Assembly: GCA_030765065.1 (NCBI GenBank)
Contig: CM060990.1
Coordinates: 217,225,290-217,289,289, forward strand
Direction: 5' to 3'
Origin: Deroplatys truncata
Taxonomy: Eukaryota; Arthropoda; Insecta; Mantodea; Mantidae
Length of the DNA stretch: 64,000 nucleotides
The notes beneath the pieces are model-generated. The model saw only the letters and a list, made by a program, of their open reading frames with translations. It did not search any database and had not been told where the DNA came from. Shown in pieces: positions 44,550 through 57,177 of this stretch. How positions within the stretch are numbered: position 1 is the first letter of the stretch; every line of letters begins with the position of its first letter. The position numbers and the translations under genes were made by a program.

Positions 44550-45928
44550 TATTAAAAATGATCTTTCAGATTACAAACTTGAATACCTTACCTTTAAAAG
44601 CACTCAGATACATGAAAGCAGTATCATACCTTACCTTTAAAAACACTCAGTTACATGAAAACAGTATCGTGGAAAGGCAAACTCAAAAAGTTTTGTATTA
44701 CATTTGTTTTACACCACCACATCACATGTGCTGAATGTAAGCTCCCTTTGTCATGTGACACACCTTGAGCCTGTAGTCAAATTCCTGCCATACTTGTAAC
44801 ATAGGACATTTCACTAATGCAATGGCCTATGGTGCAAACACGAAGATTTTGGATGTCTGGTGGTAAAGGAGGCTGGTACATATGTTTGACAAAATCCCAG
44901 AGAAAAAAGCCATAGGTTGTAAGATTGGAAGAACGTGGAGGTCAACATAAACGTTCACTATCGTCATGGCCAGCACACCCAATCCATCTGTTTGATAGTC
45001 ACATATTCAGCTCATGTCTGGCATTTAAGTGGAAATAGGTAGTGCACCATCCTGTTGAAAAATGAAACTTTGGATATCCTGTTTCAGTTGTGAAAGAAAC
45101 CATGTCTGCACCAATCTTAGATAAGAAATTACTGTGATTGTGGACTTGTCGAAAAGAAAAGACCATACACCTTTTCATGGCGATAGTGCAAAAACATTGA
45201 CTTTGGGGGACTCGCATAAATACTTCACATAACATTTAGGTTTTTGCAGACCTTAGATCCTGGTATGTTTGTGCACTTTGCCTGACAGATGAAAGGTGGC
45301 TTCATCACTGAACAATGATTCCAAGAAACCATCAGTTTCCAGTTCAATTTGCCTGTTCTCGCAGAAAGCCAGTCGCTTGACTTCGTCTTCTGGTTTCAAG
45401 GCCTGCAACAATAAATTGCTGATGGTAAGGATGAAACTGCAAATGTTTGTGTAAAATTTTCCACACAATAGGTTGTGCCATATCTAATTCTTTGCTGGGT
45501 TTGGTGGTGGATTTCTGTGGACTTCAAAATTCTCTCTCACACGCTCCATCATTGCATTGCTTACTGGTAGTTGGCCGGTTGACTTTCTCTTACAGATGCA
45601 TCCCCTTGCTTTAAAATCTGAATACCATTTTATGGATGCTGGGACCACTGGCTGCATCTTTACCAAACTTCCTTCTAAAAGTATATTGCACAATTATAAA
45701 AGACTGGAAGATGTGAAAATCTAGCACACACAATGCCTTTTTGTCTTTGATAGCAGTCTTTTTCTCTCCTGTCACTCTAGCAACGAAAACAATAGCAACG
45801 CGACAGCAGTTGTATCAACCATAGAAAATATTTTAATTTCCCTTTCCATCGAAACCACTTTCATGTATTTGAGTGTTATTAAAGGTAGGTTATTCAAGTT
45901 TGCAATCAGAAAGATTATTTGTAATAAT
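44550..45928 (-). mobile_element. Tc1/mariner-like transposon with terminal inverted repeats, dead
   Basis: Ends: 44550-44625 (ATCTTTCAGATTACAAACTT and onward) and the mirrored 45850-45928 (ATCTTTCTGATTGCAAACTT on the other strand) form inverted repeats of about 70 bases. On the - strand the transposase reads CNILLEGSLVKMQ (45690), ALKPEDEVKRLAFCENRQIE and LFSDEATFHLSGKVHKH (45468-45253, first catalytic D), CFCTIAMKRCMVF (45190) and CRPPRSSNLTTYGFFLWDFV (about 44920). The D/E of the later blocks appears lost and several stops break the frame. Confidence 0.85.
44584..44669. repeat. 43-bp tandem duplication within the left terminal repeat
   Basis: Units 44584-44626 and 44627-44669 (TACCTTACCTTTAAAAGCAC and the near-identical copy), with about four differences. 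The right terminal repeat has one copy only, so the duplication arose after insertion or in this lineage. Confidence 0.9.
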
Positions 45929-46044
45929 ACTGTATGAAGTCAGAGTGACATAAATGAAGTAGTGACATGCAAATGCGAACTTGTCTAAAATTTAAAAAAA
46001 TAAATTATGATATCAAATGTAACATGGAGGATGAGTGGAATGTA

Positions 46045-46585
46045 GGGTGGACCATTTAAGTTGAGACTGTACAGTATCTTCGAAACTAAGTGTTGTAGAA
46101 AGAAATGTCTTTTAAATGGGAACCCACATTTTGTATGTTTTCTCATTAGAAAATGGTGTATAAAAAGCTGTTTATTTTGTGATGAGAAATAAGGATACAA
46201 AATAAAAAATGTTGGTTCTCAATTACAAAACTTAACTTGACCCTCAAATGACCATCCATGGATGGTCCAACCATTCAATGTGCTCTTTGTAGACAGCCAT
46301 CAGAATTTTTGCTGTTATTTAGTTGGTGTTAAAACAATTGCAAAGTGCTTTATACAAATGTTTAGTTTTTTATGAGGAGTGAGAAAGCAACATAAAAAAG
46401 GTAGGTTCCCATTTAAAAAAATTAAATTGACCCTAAAGTGACCATCACAGTGTCCTCCAAATAAAACATGACTAATGGCATTTACTTTCCTCCATAATAT
46501 CAAGCAACTTTTATTCAAGATATTTCTTTCTACTAGGCTTAGTTTTGGAGATATTGTACAGTTCTCAACTTAAATGGTCCACTCT
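46045..46585. mobile_element. MITE-like element with about 65-bp inverted repeats
   Basis: The left end reads GTGGACCATTTAAGTTGAGA (from 46047). The right end gives the same on the other strand (46583 backwards), and the match continues through AGTAGAAAGAAAT-like sequence for about 65 bases, then weakly (GGGAACC, 46115 and mirrored 46405). The inside has no ORF. The superfamily is not certain. The flank has no clear long duplication, so a 2-bp TA-type event is possible but unproven. Confidence 0.78.
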
Positions 46586-47479
46586 GAATATGTTGTGAAA
46601 CAAGCAAATTCGAGCCTGTCCCATTATACAAGCCTGTGAAAATACACAATACCAAGCAAACAAACAAACCTGTCCATGCACACATTTTAGCAAAGAAGAA
46701 TAAATCCACATGGCCAATAGGAAGCATAGAGTCAAGTCACATGATACTTGAACGGAAATACTCATGTGTATTTTTATTGATACAATTGTTTATCGTAACA
46801 GTAATAAGTACAAAAGGGATAAAGGAGGATATGTAATTGTGAAAAGTGCCAATAAGGGTACCAGAAAGAAGCAGAAGAGTGACTCACAATGAGAAAAAAT
46901 AAAGAATAAAGGTATGTTGCACCAAGAGGCTATCATTTATTTTGTGCATGTTTTCATAAAAACACCCAAAAATGCATTGCACCTGATAAGCTAATTTATA
47001 AAGTCCTAGTAAAAGCAGTTCAGGAAAGAGTGGTAGCGTGAATGATATGTTGAAATATATTCAGTGAAGGCGACCTTGATGTAATAAAGATAAAGGAAAA
47101 CCTTCCACATTTAATGTTAATTATACTCTTTCCACCCAGAATGGAAAGACATATCCAGTGTGCAAGAAACTTTTTATGCATATTACCGTAATGAAACCTA
47201 CATGACTCGGTAGCATAGCAAACAAAATAAAAGTGAGTAAAGAGATCAAGGAATACAGAGGTGGAGGTCACGTGAGTCACAAAATGGTGAGGAAGAAAGG
47301 GTGTTATGGAATTCATAGGTAGTTAACATTATACTGAAAGTCATTACAACAGAAGAAGCCTCAAGAGCGTACCTGAACAGTGAACTGAGCATGAGGAAGC
47401 TAAGTATATGTTACAGTAATACTGTTTTGATGTCAAAATGTTTATCTGTTTCCAAAGAATATTCATGATGGAATTTAAC
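46586..47479. other. No recognisable gene
   Basis: AT-rich. Possibly includes an unrecognisable 5' part of the relic that follows. Confidence 0.45.
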
Positions 47480-48560
47480 ATACAGTTTTCAAGCCCAGCT
47501 TCTGACATCTGCAGTTTCTGTACAAGAATAGATGAACACTAAAGTTGGTCTTGAACAAAGGAAAAGGTGGAGCTTTAATACAGAAGAGAGTTCACAGGAA
47601 AAGAACAAATGCATTTTATAAACTTTTACAAGATGAGAATGACAGGCAAGTGACATTCTGTTTTGATCTGAAACAGGTTCAACCATCAGCAAAAAGTCCA
47701 GTGCAGGAAGCATTTTACTCTAGGCAGATTACTTTCTGTAGTCTATGCATTGTTATTGTGAAGTCAGTAGTTCCTGTGTTTTATACATGGATGGAGGAGC
47801 TTGTGGGCTATGGTTCAACAGAAATAGTTCAGCTTTGTTGCATGTCTTGAAATCTATATGCTAGAGATAAGTCACTGGTGAAACACTTCTGTGGTTATGT
47901 GGGTCACGAAACAAAAATAATGAAGTGCTTTATTCTCCTGCATTTTCTTGGAACACATGATTGCCTAGTTGAAATTACTTTTCCAGTTAAAGGGCACAGT
48001 TTCTTACATGGTGATCAGGTTTTTGGAAGAGTAGAGAAACTTCTATGAAAGAAACCAACAATTGCTACAAGAGAGGAATATTATGGTATCTATCAATCAA
48101 TGGGTGAAGTACGAAACCTTGGCAAAGATTGGAGGGTAATGGATGTGAAATCCCTATCTAAGGGCCTAAAAATTATGATCATATAAGTGACATGAAGCAT
48201 ATGCTCATTTGTAAAAAGGAAGTAATGGGAAATATTCACAATGAAGTGAAGGTAACTGCATTCTGCAGATCTTGTCAAGATCGGGAGGACTGAAAGTCTC
48301 ATCTGAAATGAGGATGGACCATAAAGAGGCTCTTCTATCAACCAATTTTATTGAAAGTATACCACTTGGCCATCCAATTCTTAATGCCAAGAAGAAAGCT
48401 GTTGAATTGCTGAAATCAATTTTGGAGAAGAATACCGAAGTCAGGAGACCTTAAGATGGTATGCAAGCGTTATTGATAGTACCTCCATGAATGAAACAGA
48501 ACAGGATATTTTGCATGATTATTTAAAAGATGATTGTGCACTATATGTTTAATATTATTG
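47480..48560 (+). pseudogene. Unnamed DDE-like family ('family Y'), decayed copy
   Basis: The frame at 47545-47850 reads RQVTFCFDLKQVQPSAKSPV, then EAFYSRQITF. This is the FDLQ-x-P-x-P block and following YxRQ block of a protein family repeated in many arthropod genomes, which I cannot name. Further on come TFPVKGHSFLHGDQVFGRVE (about 47970), EVRNLGKDWRVMDVKSL (about 48100) and PLGHPILNAKKKAVELLKSI (about 48365). The relation to 57178-59640 is seen in block order (FDL..P, RQ, GHSxLxxD..FG). Frame breaks make it non-functional. A transposase role is likely but inferred. Confidence 0.6.
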
Positions 48561-49998
<1,438 letters not shown>

Positions 49999-50011
49999 TG
50001 TATTTTGATTG

Positions 50012-50134
50012 GAATTAATTGTTCTTTCACACAAGCCGTGTGTTGGACAGGGTTGGAAAGGTAGAATCAGATGACTGAAAAATTCAATGCCATAGCCGGG
50101 ATTTGAACCACGGATCTCCCGGTCTCCGTCCGGT
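50012..50134 (-). mobile_element. tRNA-derived SINE, 3' part, with 13-bp target duplication
   Basis: The duplication TGTATTTTGATTG lies at 49999-50011 and 50135-50147. On the - strand the body has a box B (GGTTCAAATCCC) within GGGAGATCCGTGGTTCAAAT. The box A end is missing, so it is 5'-truncated. The sequence differs from the SINE at 16469, so at least two tRNA-type SINE families were active. Confidence 0.85.
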
Positions 50135-50147
50135 TGTATTTTGATTG

Positions 50148-51098
50148 TTGGTAAAGTGGTGACCAAGTGTAACTTATTATTTTGTCCTGTACTTAGCCAC
50201 AAAGTATGTTGTGGCCTCAGTATACATTTTCTACTGCACAGCGTGTATTTATTTATGATACATATGCGTTAACTCGGTCAGCTTGGAAAGTGAAAGTATG
50301 ATTTGCAGAAAGATTTCCAGATGTAACAGTTCCAGGCCGTACAACAATCCATAAACTTTACAATAAATTTCAGGCCACAGGAAATGATTTTTCACGGACG
50401 AGGCTTAGTTCCATCTTCATGGATATGTGTGTACACAAAATAATCTTATTGGAGCTCTGACAAACGTAATATTGTTCATGAAGTATCCTTTCATGACGAA
50501 AAAATTGGTGTATGGTGTGCCATGAACAGAGAAACAGTTATAGGGCCATTTATTTTCGAGTCAACAGTTGATGCCTGTACATACATGAATACAGTTTTGC
50601 TCCCTTTTTTAGAGAATTAACATACAGGAAGCATGATTTTGCCTTTTTTCAACAAGACTGCAACAGTTCATATGGCCAATATTTCGATGAGAACAATTGA
50701 AGGTGTGTTTGAGGACAGAATTATTAGTAGAGATTTGCAGCCCCCTTGATACCCCGACCTAAGCACCTGGGATTTCTATCTCTGGGTAGCTTAAAATATA
50801 AAATGTACAAGACAAACCCACACACACTGGAAGAATTAAAACAATATATCTGCCAGGAAATTGCCGGCATTTCTCAATGTGAAGTACGGCGAGTGATGGA
50901 TAGTTTCCTAAAGAGGTCCAAAAATGTATGGACAATGACGGTGGCCAGCTCAGCATCTCCTTTTATAAAGTTGGTAAGTAAAGCCTTTAAAAGCAGTTTT
51001 AAAATGTTGTATGGTTTCATCCGCACCTTTCTATGATAGCAGCAGATGGCAACGACCGCCGAGGATGCAGCCGGCTCGTAGTTTTTTGGCTCTCTCTG
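50148..51098 (+). mobile_element. Tc1/mariner-type transposon relic
   Basis: Reading + there is VKVXFAERFPDV-like N-terminal sequence (about 50290), NIVHEVSFHDEKIGVWCAMN and VIGPFIFESTVDACTYMNTV (about 50465-50590), FFNKTATVHMANISMRTIEG (second D region, degraded), LQPP-YPDLSTWDFYLW (about 50740-50785, third block) and NPHTLEELKQYICQEIAGIS (about 50815). The right end TTTTTTGGCTCTCTCTG is followed by TA (51099-51100). A deletion removes part of the N-terminal half. There are several stops. Confidence 0.82.
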
Positions 51099-51987
51099 TA
51101 TTATAGAATAATACAAGAGGCCAATACTTGGTGATGCGTTTCATGCTATAGGTGCCCACTTCTCTTGTATTTACTTTAATGCTCTATTACTTCTGGCTTC
51201 TTTGCATCGATTCTTGAAGTGTGAAGGGAGGAGACAAGTATAACTGCTGATGATTTCTTTGGTACATATAATACTAGTGATAAGAAGTCAGAAATCCTAA
51301 AACAGATGAATTTACTTCTCTTGAATGATGTGGCTGCATCTCTTAGGAATTTCAATCTTGTTTTTCCTTAGAGTTCCAACATGGATGGTTTTCACTGCCA
51401 GCAATTCCCTCACTAATGATATGCCACTGAAAAAATTGTCAGCTACAATATTATGGCCCCTATTAAACCAATTTTTAGTTAGATCTTTTATGACTCTGGA
51501 ACCCTGATTTACTTCTCTCTGTTGGCTGGGTTGTTCTCCCAGGTAAATCTCTCCATTCAATGGAAATGTATTTTTAGAATCACAAGCCCACCATATTTTT
51601 ATACCATATTTAGCAGGCTTGTTTTTCATGTATTGTCAAAATGGACATTTCCCTCTAAACGCAACAAGCTGTTCTTCAACAGTTATGTCAAAGCCTGGAC
51701 TGTATATGGAACAAAGCCGTGAAATGAACATTTTATCATGAATCCTATGATTTGCCCTTGTTTCCTTATTGCCAAATCTGAGAAAATGCATGATAATGTG
51801 AAATCTTTTTAGGCACAATTGTTGCAGGCATGCCATGTTCCTCGTTCCACTATTCGCTCAAGTCATCCTGCCCTGATCTGTAAGCTCCAGAAGATGTAAG
51901 CAAGCCAATGTAGACCTCTAATTGTTCCCCATCTATTTCCTTCCATACCTTAGGTATACTACTAGGATAATCTTCATTCCACTTGTA

Positions 51988-53037
51988 CAGAGTGAGCCAA
52001 AAGACTCCGAACTGTCTGCACTGTGTTTTTCTTGTCTGCGTCCTCGGCGCTCGTTGCCATCTGCCGCTATCATAGAAAGACGCGGTTGAAACCATACAAC
52101 ATTTTTAAAGTTACTTTTAAAGGCTTTACTTACCAACTTTATGAAAGGAGATGCTGAAACTGGCCACCGTCATTGTCTATACATTTTTGGCACCTCTTTA
52201 GGAAACTATCCATCACTCGCCATAGTTCACGTTGAGAAATTTCCTGGCGGATATTTTGTTTTAATTCTTTCAGGGTGTGTGGGTTTGTCTTGTACGCTTT
52301 ATGTTTTAAGTTACCCCTGAGGGGTATTTTATGAACAATATTACTGCCTGCATGGTGTTTTTCCACTGGGCGTGTGGAAATATGATAAAAACATGATAAG
52401 GCACTGCTGCTATAAACAAAGTCACGCTGTTGTGGTTTTGCTCTGCAGTGTGAAGTGCAGTTTTGAGTTGACGCTGATGTAGTTCAGTTATTACGAGTTA
52501 TTTATTACTTTGTCCTGTACTTAGTCAAAAAGGATATTACGGCTCAGTATATGTTTCCTACTGCACAGTGTGTATTTATTTATGATTCATATGTGTTAAC
52601 TTGGTCAGCTTGTCAAGTGAAAGTACGATTTGCAGAAAGATTTCCAGGTGTAAAAGTTCCGGGCCATACAACAATCCATGGATTATACAGTAAATTTCAG
52701 GTCACAGGAAGTGTTCAGGCTAAGAAATTTAAAAGATGGGTTTGGTTCTTACCGAAGAAACATTAGACGATATCGGTCATCGTTTGGAAAATTCCCCCCA
52801 AAAATTCCATGATGGATAGTTTCCTAAAGAGTTGCCAAAAATGTATGGACAATGACGGTGGCCAGTTTCAGCATTTCCTTTCATAAAGTTGTTAAGTAAA
52901 GCCTTTAAAAGTAGTTTTAAAAATGTTGTATGGTTTCATCCGTGCCTTTCTATGATAGCAGCAGACGGCAACGAGCGCCGACGACGCGGACAGGAAAAGC
53001 ACCGCGCAGGCGGTTTGGAGTCCTTTGGCTCACCCTG
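51988..53037. mobile_element. Palindromic, internally deleted mariner derivative with TA duplication
   Basis: It is flanked by TA (51986-51987 and 53038-53039). The ends are CAGAGTGAGCCAAAAGACTC and, mirrored, CAGGGTGAGCCAAAGGACTC. Both halves end in the same mariner C-terminal coding region: left on - (NPHTLKELKQNIRQEIS, CQKCIDNDGGQFQHLLS), right on + (CQKCMDNDGGQFQHFLS). The right half also has the N-terminus (VRFAERFPGVKVPGHTTIHG, about 52620) joined directly to MMDSFLK, so most of the transposase is deleted. About 330 bases of inverted repeat are visible. Confidence 0.9.
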
Positions 53038-53092
53038 TACTGTTGCCTAGTTTCTGTTAGTTTCCCTTACCATGACAGATATTATATCTGGG

Positions 53093-54788
53093 AAGCAAGA
53101 AACGTGATAAGTTATATTTGTTTTTTGCAGATATAGAAAAGGCATTTGATACCATCCAAAGGGATGCACTGTGGTACAAGTTGAGAATTAAGGAACGAGA
53201 AATTCGTAAGGTTATTGGAGAGGTTGTATTCAGATAATGAATTCTGCATTAGGCTCCCCAGTAACAGATTGGGTAACAAATACAATTGGTCTAAGACAGG
53301 GCTGTAAGTTAAGTCCCATTTTATTTAATTTATTTATCAATGACATACTTAAGGAATTAGCAAAGGAAAATATGCATTGCCCAGCAATTAACAATAAAGA
53401 TATTCCAGGTTTGCTCTTTGCGGACGACCTAGTAGCAGCAACAATCAGAAGTGGAAGCTTAAAGAAAGCAATAGAAACAACAGAGATATACTGTAAAGAA
53501 TGGGGTTTAAAAATAAATAAAAGTAAATCCAAAATTATGGTATGTAAAAACAGGAATAGGCTCAGCAGAGAGGAGAGATGGTGGTTAGACGGGAGTGAAA
53601 TCGAAGTTGTAAACAAGTTCGATTATATAGGAGTAAGGTTAAATAGCAATTGAAAATAGACAGAGCAAAGGAAAACTAGCTATTAATAGTCTAAGAACCT
53701 GTTTGAAAAAATATTCCAAATATGAGAGTAGACTGGCTTGAGAGAATTTATTTAGCCACAGTTGAATCAAGAATGCTGCATGGAATAGAGATTTGGGGGA
53801 CGGAAAAAGGATGGGATAGCATAGGTCAAATCCACAGAACTTTTTGCAAAATGTTATTGGGACTACCAAGAGCTGTGCCTAATAGCGTAGCACTAGTCGA
53901 ATCGGGAAGAGTTGGTAGGAAAGGATTAGTGCTAAAATATATAGTGAAATATTGGAATAGAATTCAATCATTGGAGGAAGCAAATATTATCAAAGAATGT
54001 CTAAAGGCTCAAGAAATATCTAATTTGGAAAGAAGTTGGTTATGTTGTTTAAATGAAATTGTAAAAGAAATTGGATTGGGTGAGTTAATTAACCAGCAAG
54101 CAATAGGGGGACAAAGATTATGGAATAAAGTAAAAGCTAGGGCAGATGATATAGATAAACAGGAACTATTCAGTAGCTTAAGCGATAAGAGTACTCTGAT
54201 TTCATACAGGGGCGTTAAGAAATAATGGGGAATAGAAAAATACATTGATGTTTGTAATAAAATGGAAAGAGAGGGGATGGCATGGGCAAGAACAGGAACA
54301 ATGTTATTAAAAGATTTAAGGGTTAATAAAGAGAGATGCCCACTTTGCGGCATTGCAGATATTAACCCTCACAGTATAATGGGATGTTCGGAAACCAAAA
54401 TGTGGAGAGAGGAAATATGGAACAAAAAGTGGGAAAAGTTACATGTAGAGATATTATACATAAAGCTTTTTGGGAACAAAAGAAAAGAATTTATCAAACA
54501 AGTAGGTAAATATGTAGGGAAAGTAAGACAGAAATGGTGGAGAAAAATCATCAAAGAAAGTGAGGATCAAGAAAATGACAATGTCGACGTGGATAATTTA
54601 CAGAAGAGGGAATCTAATTGAAGTTAGACTTGGAGGTAAACATACATGTAAAACATAAGGTACATATACACAAACAACCAGGGGGTTAATTGTATATGAT
54701 ACCAATTTTTAGCAACTCCAGAGGAACAGATTATACATATGTACAATATTTGTAATTGGAAGAGATTAAATAAATTACCTTACTTACT
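53093..54788 (+). mobile_element. LINE C: 5'-truncated LINE inserted in piggyBac
   Basis: The 12-bp duplication ATTATATCTGGG lies at 53081-53092 and 54789-54800. The body starts within the RT (LYLFFADIEKAFDTIQRDAL, about 53110), continues with GLRQGCKLSPILFNLFIND and DIPGLLFADDLVAATI (53237-53653 frame), then LLGLPRAVPNSVALVESGR (53722-54225), and ends with RCPLCGIADINPHSIMGC (54262-54621), the C-terminal knuckle. The 3' tail is TTACCTTACTTACT next to the duplication. A small frameshift near 53650-53720 and a stop at 54223 break the ORF. Confidence 0.92.
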
Positions 54789-55709
54789 ATTATATCTGGG
54801 GTAATTAGGTTTAGGGCTTCTTTTATTGAACTCGGGGATGCTGCTTTAGGACCAGGTTTATCTCAAATTATATTATGAGATGGAATTTGGCACTTAGTTG
54901 GAGGCACCTTGTACCAAATCATTCAATTTTTTTTCCAGTGAAATGATCTTTCCTAGTATTGTCATTACTTACTATTACATCATCACCATGAATGACATCT
55001 TCATTATCTTCCTCTTCAATTGCATCTCTGTCTTCTTCCTCTTCACTGTCTGAGGGCAAGTATTCATCATTCAGGTCAAAAATATTTTCGTTATCGACAT
55101 CAGCATTATCCCACATCTGAAGAAGAATATTATCGGCCTCTTCAGCCCGAACAAGTTTTCTATCAATCCTAAACAAAAAGTTAATCCTATATTTAAATTT
55201 GAACCTAAGTTATTAGACAGTAGCTCTTCCTAAAAGGACACATCACTCCTAAATTTTTCATAATTCAAGTTTTTTACATTATAATGAACTGATATTTCTT
55301 TTATGAATTATATAATTAAATATTTATATTATATCATTGAAAACTGTAAGATTTGAATACAAACACTGAGCTTATCTAATAAGTCAGCCATCATCTGCTT
55401 CCCCGACATCAACAATGCTGTCTGAGGTTCAACAAATTAGTAACTTTCATTGTTAATAAGTTTTGCCAACTTCAGCCATGTGCAAAATTGAATCGGTAAG
55501 TGTCCACTTTTGCTCATTTTGTTCATTCTTAAACTAAGTTATAAATTAAAGAGATAGTTAACGGTATATTTGTATAATGGTCCTTTAGATCATAACTAGG
55601 AAAGAGATATCAGGGACCATGAGCACTGCAGAATCAATAAGTAATGAAGCACAAAAAGTATAAGGGTTATGGGGTCTCTAAAGACTCCATGTGCCCAGCA
55701 GAGGGTTAA

Positions 55710-56276
55710 GCTCAAATCTTATTTTACTGCCAAGAAAAGAAGTTGCTTCAGAGTCATACCAGTTAGGTTTATTTTTAAGTGCACTCTCTTGCAAAGCAGA
55801 TAAACAATTGTGACACTTAATGAAGTTTACTAAACTATTTAAGGGAAACAATGATTCCTTTCAGTTTCTTATATAAAATAATCCAATAATGGAGGGTGTT
55901 TTGTTTAATTCCTCTACATCTATTTTTTTTAAATTGATTTGTCTATATTGTATATTTTTCCTTGAGGAAGGTTGGATAGTGTTTAGTATTTAACTTGAAA
56001 TTACTTAAGTGTGATAGACTTTGTGACAGTGATCTGCACTAGTCAAATTACTGTTTAAAAAGGAAAACATGTTTCTGGAACTATTTGCTCTCAGCAGCAG
56101 TTCCTGCCATTGTTGGAAAAGAAGAACTATGTTTTCAATTTTGATATCCTACCAAGTGACATCCTAATGCAGAATTTCATTCAACCACCACCAGGGCCAA
56201 AGCCCAGCAGTCAACCAGGAACTGATGATTAGAACAAATAGCTCCACAAACGTGTTTTGTTTTTTAAATAGTAAGT
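55710..56276. other. No recognisable gene
   Basis: The flank between piggyBac and the next hAT. Sequence near 56215-56280 (AATAGCTCC, then TAGTAAGTGATG) weakly recalls a Penelope 3' end but is too short to call. Confidence 0.4.
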
Positions 56277-57177
56277 GATGTAAGTAGGGTGACCAGAATT
56301 TCATTACTAAAAGGCAGGATCCAACTGTAAAAGTGGTCTACCATATAATCAAAACCTTTTCGCCCTTAGCATAATTAATGTCTTATATTGTATAGTATAG
56401 CAATAAGAATTTCAGTATTACAAGAAAATAAAAACACCTGTAGGCTGGTTATGTGCTGCAACTTAACAAAGGAAACAATGTATAAAAACAATAAAAATAC
56501 TTGGATGAAATTGTATTATTACCATTTATTCCTCTCAACTCAAAACACTGCAAATAAAACTGTGCAGTAATGAATATTTATAAATGAAAGAAATATTTGT
56601 AAACATTTTTATTATTTCCTCTAAAATAGAATTATTTTCAGGCAACAGCTAGTGTTTTTCAGGTTTATGAAAATGGGCGGTTAGCCTATACCAGTTTTCT
56701 TGCACTGTTTTCATATTTTTCACTTGCATGAATGTCTTTCAATAGCTTTGGATTTTTAAGAAGCATATTGTAGAGTTGTACACAATTAAAATTCATATTA
56801 TATTTTATAATTATCATGTGTTTGACAGTTTCCGTTTCGCTTTGGACTTTTCATTTGTCCAGAGATTTTTCATTATTGAAAATACCCTTTCTGTTGGTGC
56901 ATTTGTATCAGGAAGACATAAGGCAAAATCTACAATACTACCTACACTTGTAAATTCAACATTTGTCTATTCAAATGTTGAGAATATTTGGATGGTCACA
57001 TGCCAAAATGAACGAAATGCCAATTTAGTCATTTTCGTAAACTGGTATAAAATGAATGTGGATACTGATCTCTCTCTTGTGCCAAATCAGTCTAAAATTA
57101 CCATTAACCAAGCGGAATGACATAAAGTTGTGACATATCTGATTTCATTCTACCAGAGTGAACCAAGCGCCAAAAGA

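Larger units (their letters stand above)
51150..55705 (-). mobile_element. piggyBac transposon, split by two later insertions
   Basis: On the - strand the 5' end is CCCTCTGCTGGGCACATGGA (55705 down) next to TTAA (55706-55709), the classic piggyBac terminus and target. The acidic N-terminus (NDEYLPSDSEEEEDRDAIEE) is at 55176-54919. The transposase then continues beyond the inserts: EIDGEQLEVYIGLLTSSGAY (51985-51850), FGNKETRANHRIHDK and FDITVEEQLVAFRGKCPF (51836-51636), NKPAKYGIKIWWACD and IVADNFFSGISLVRELL (51629-51312), then VPKKSSAVILVSSLH near 51240. The 3' end is missing. A LINE (53093-54788) and a palindromic mariner (51988-53037) interrupt it. Confidence 0.9.

Noticed and set aside
50095-50134. 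Possible tRNA-like gene on the - strand
   Set aside because: Only the box B half is present, and it is flanked by a 13-bp duplication. It is a truncated SINE.
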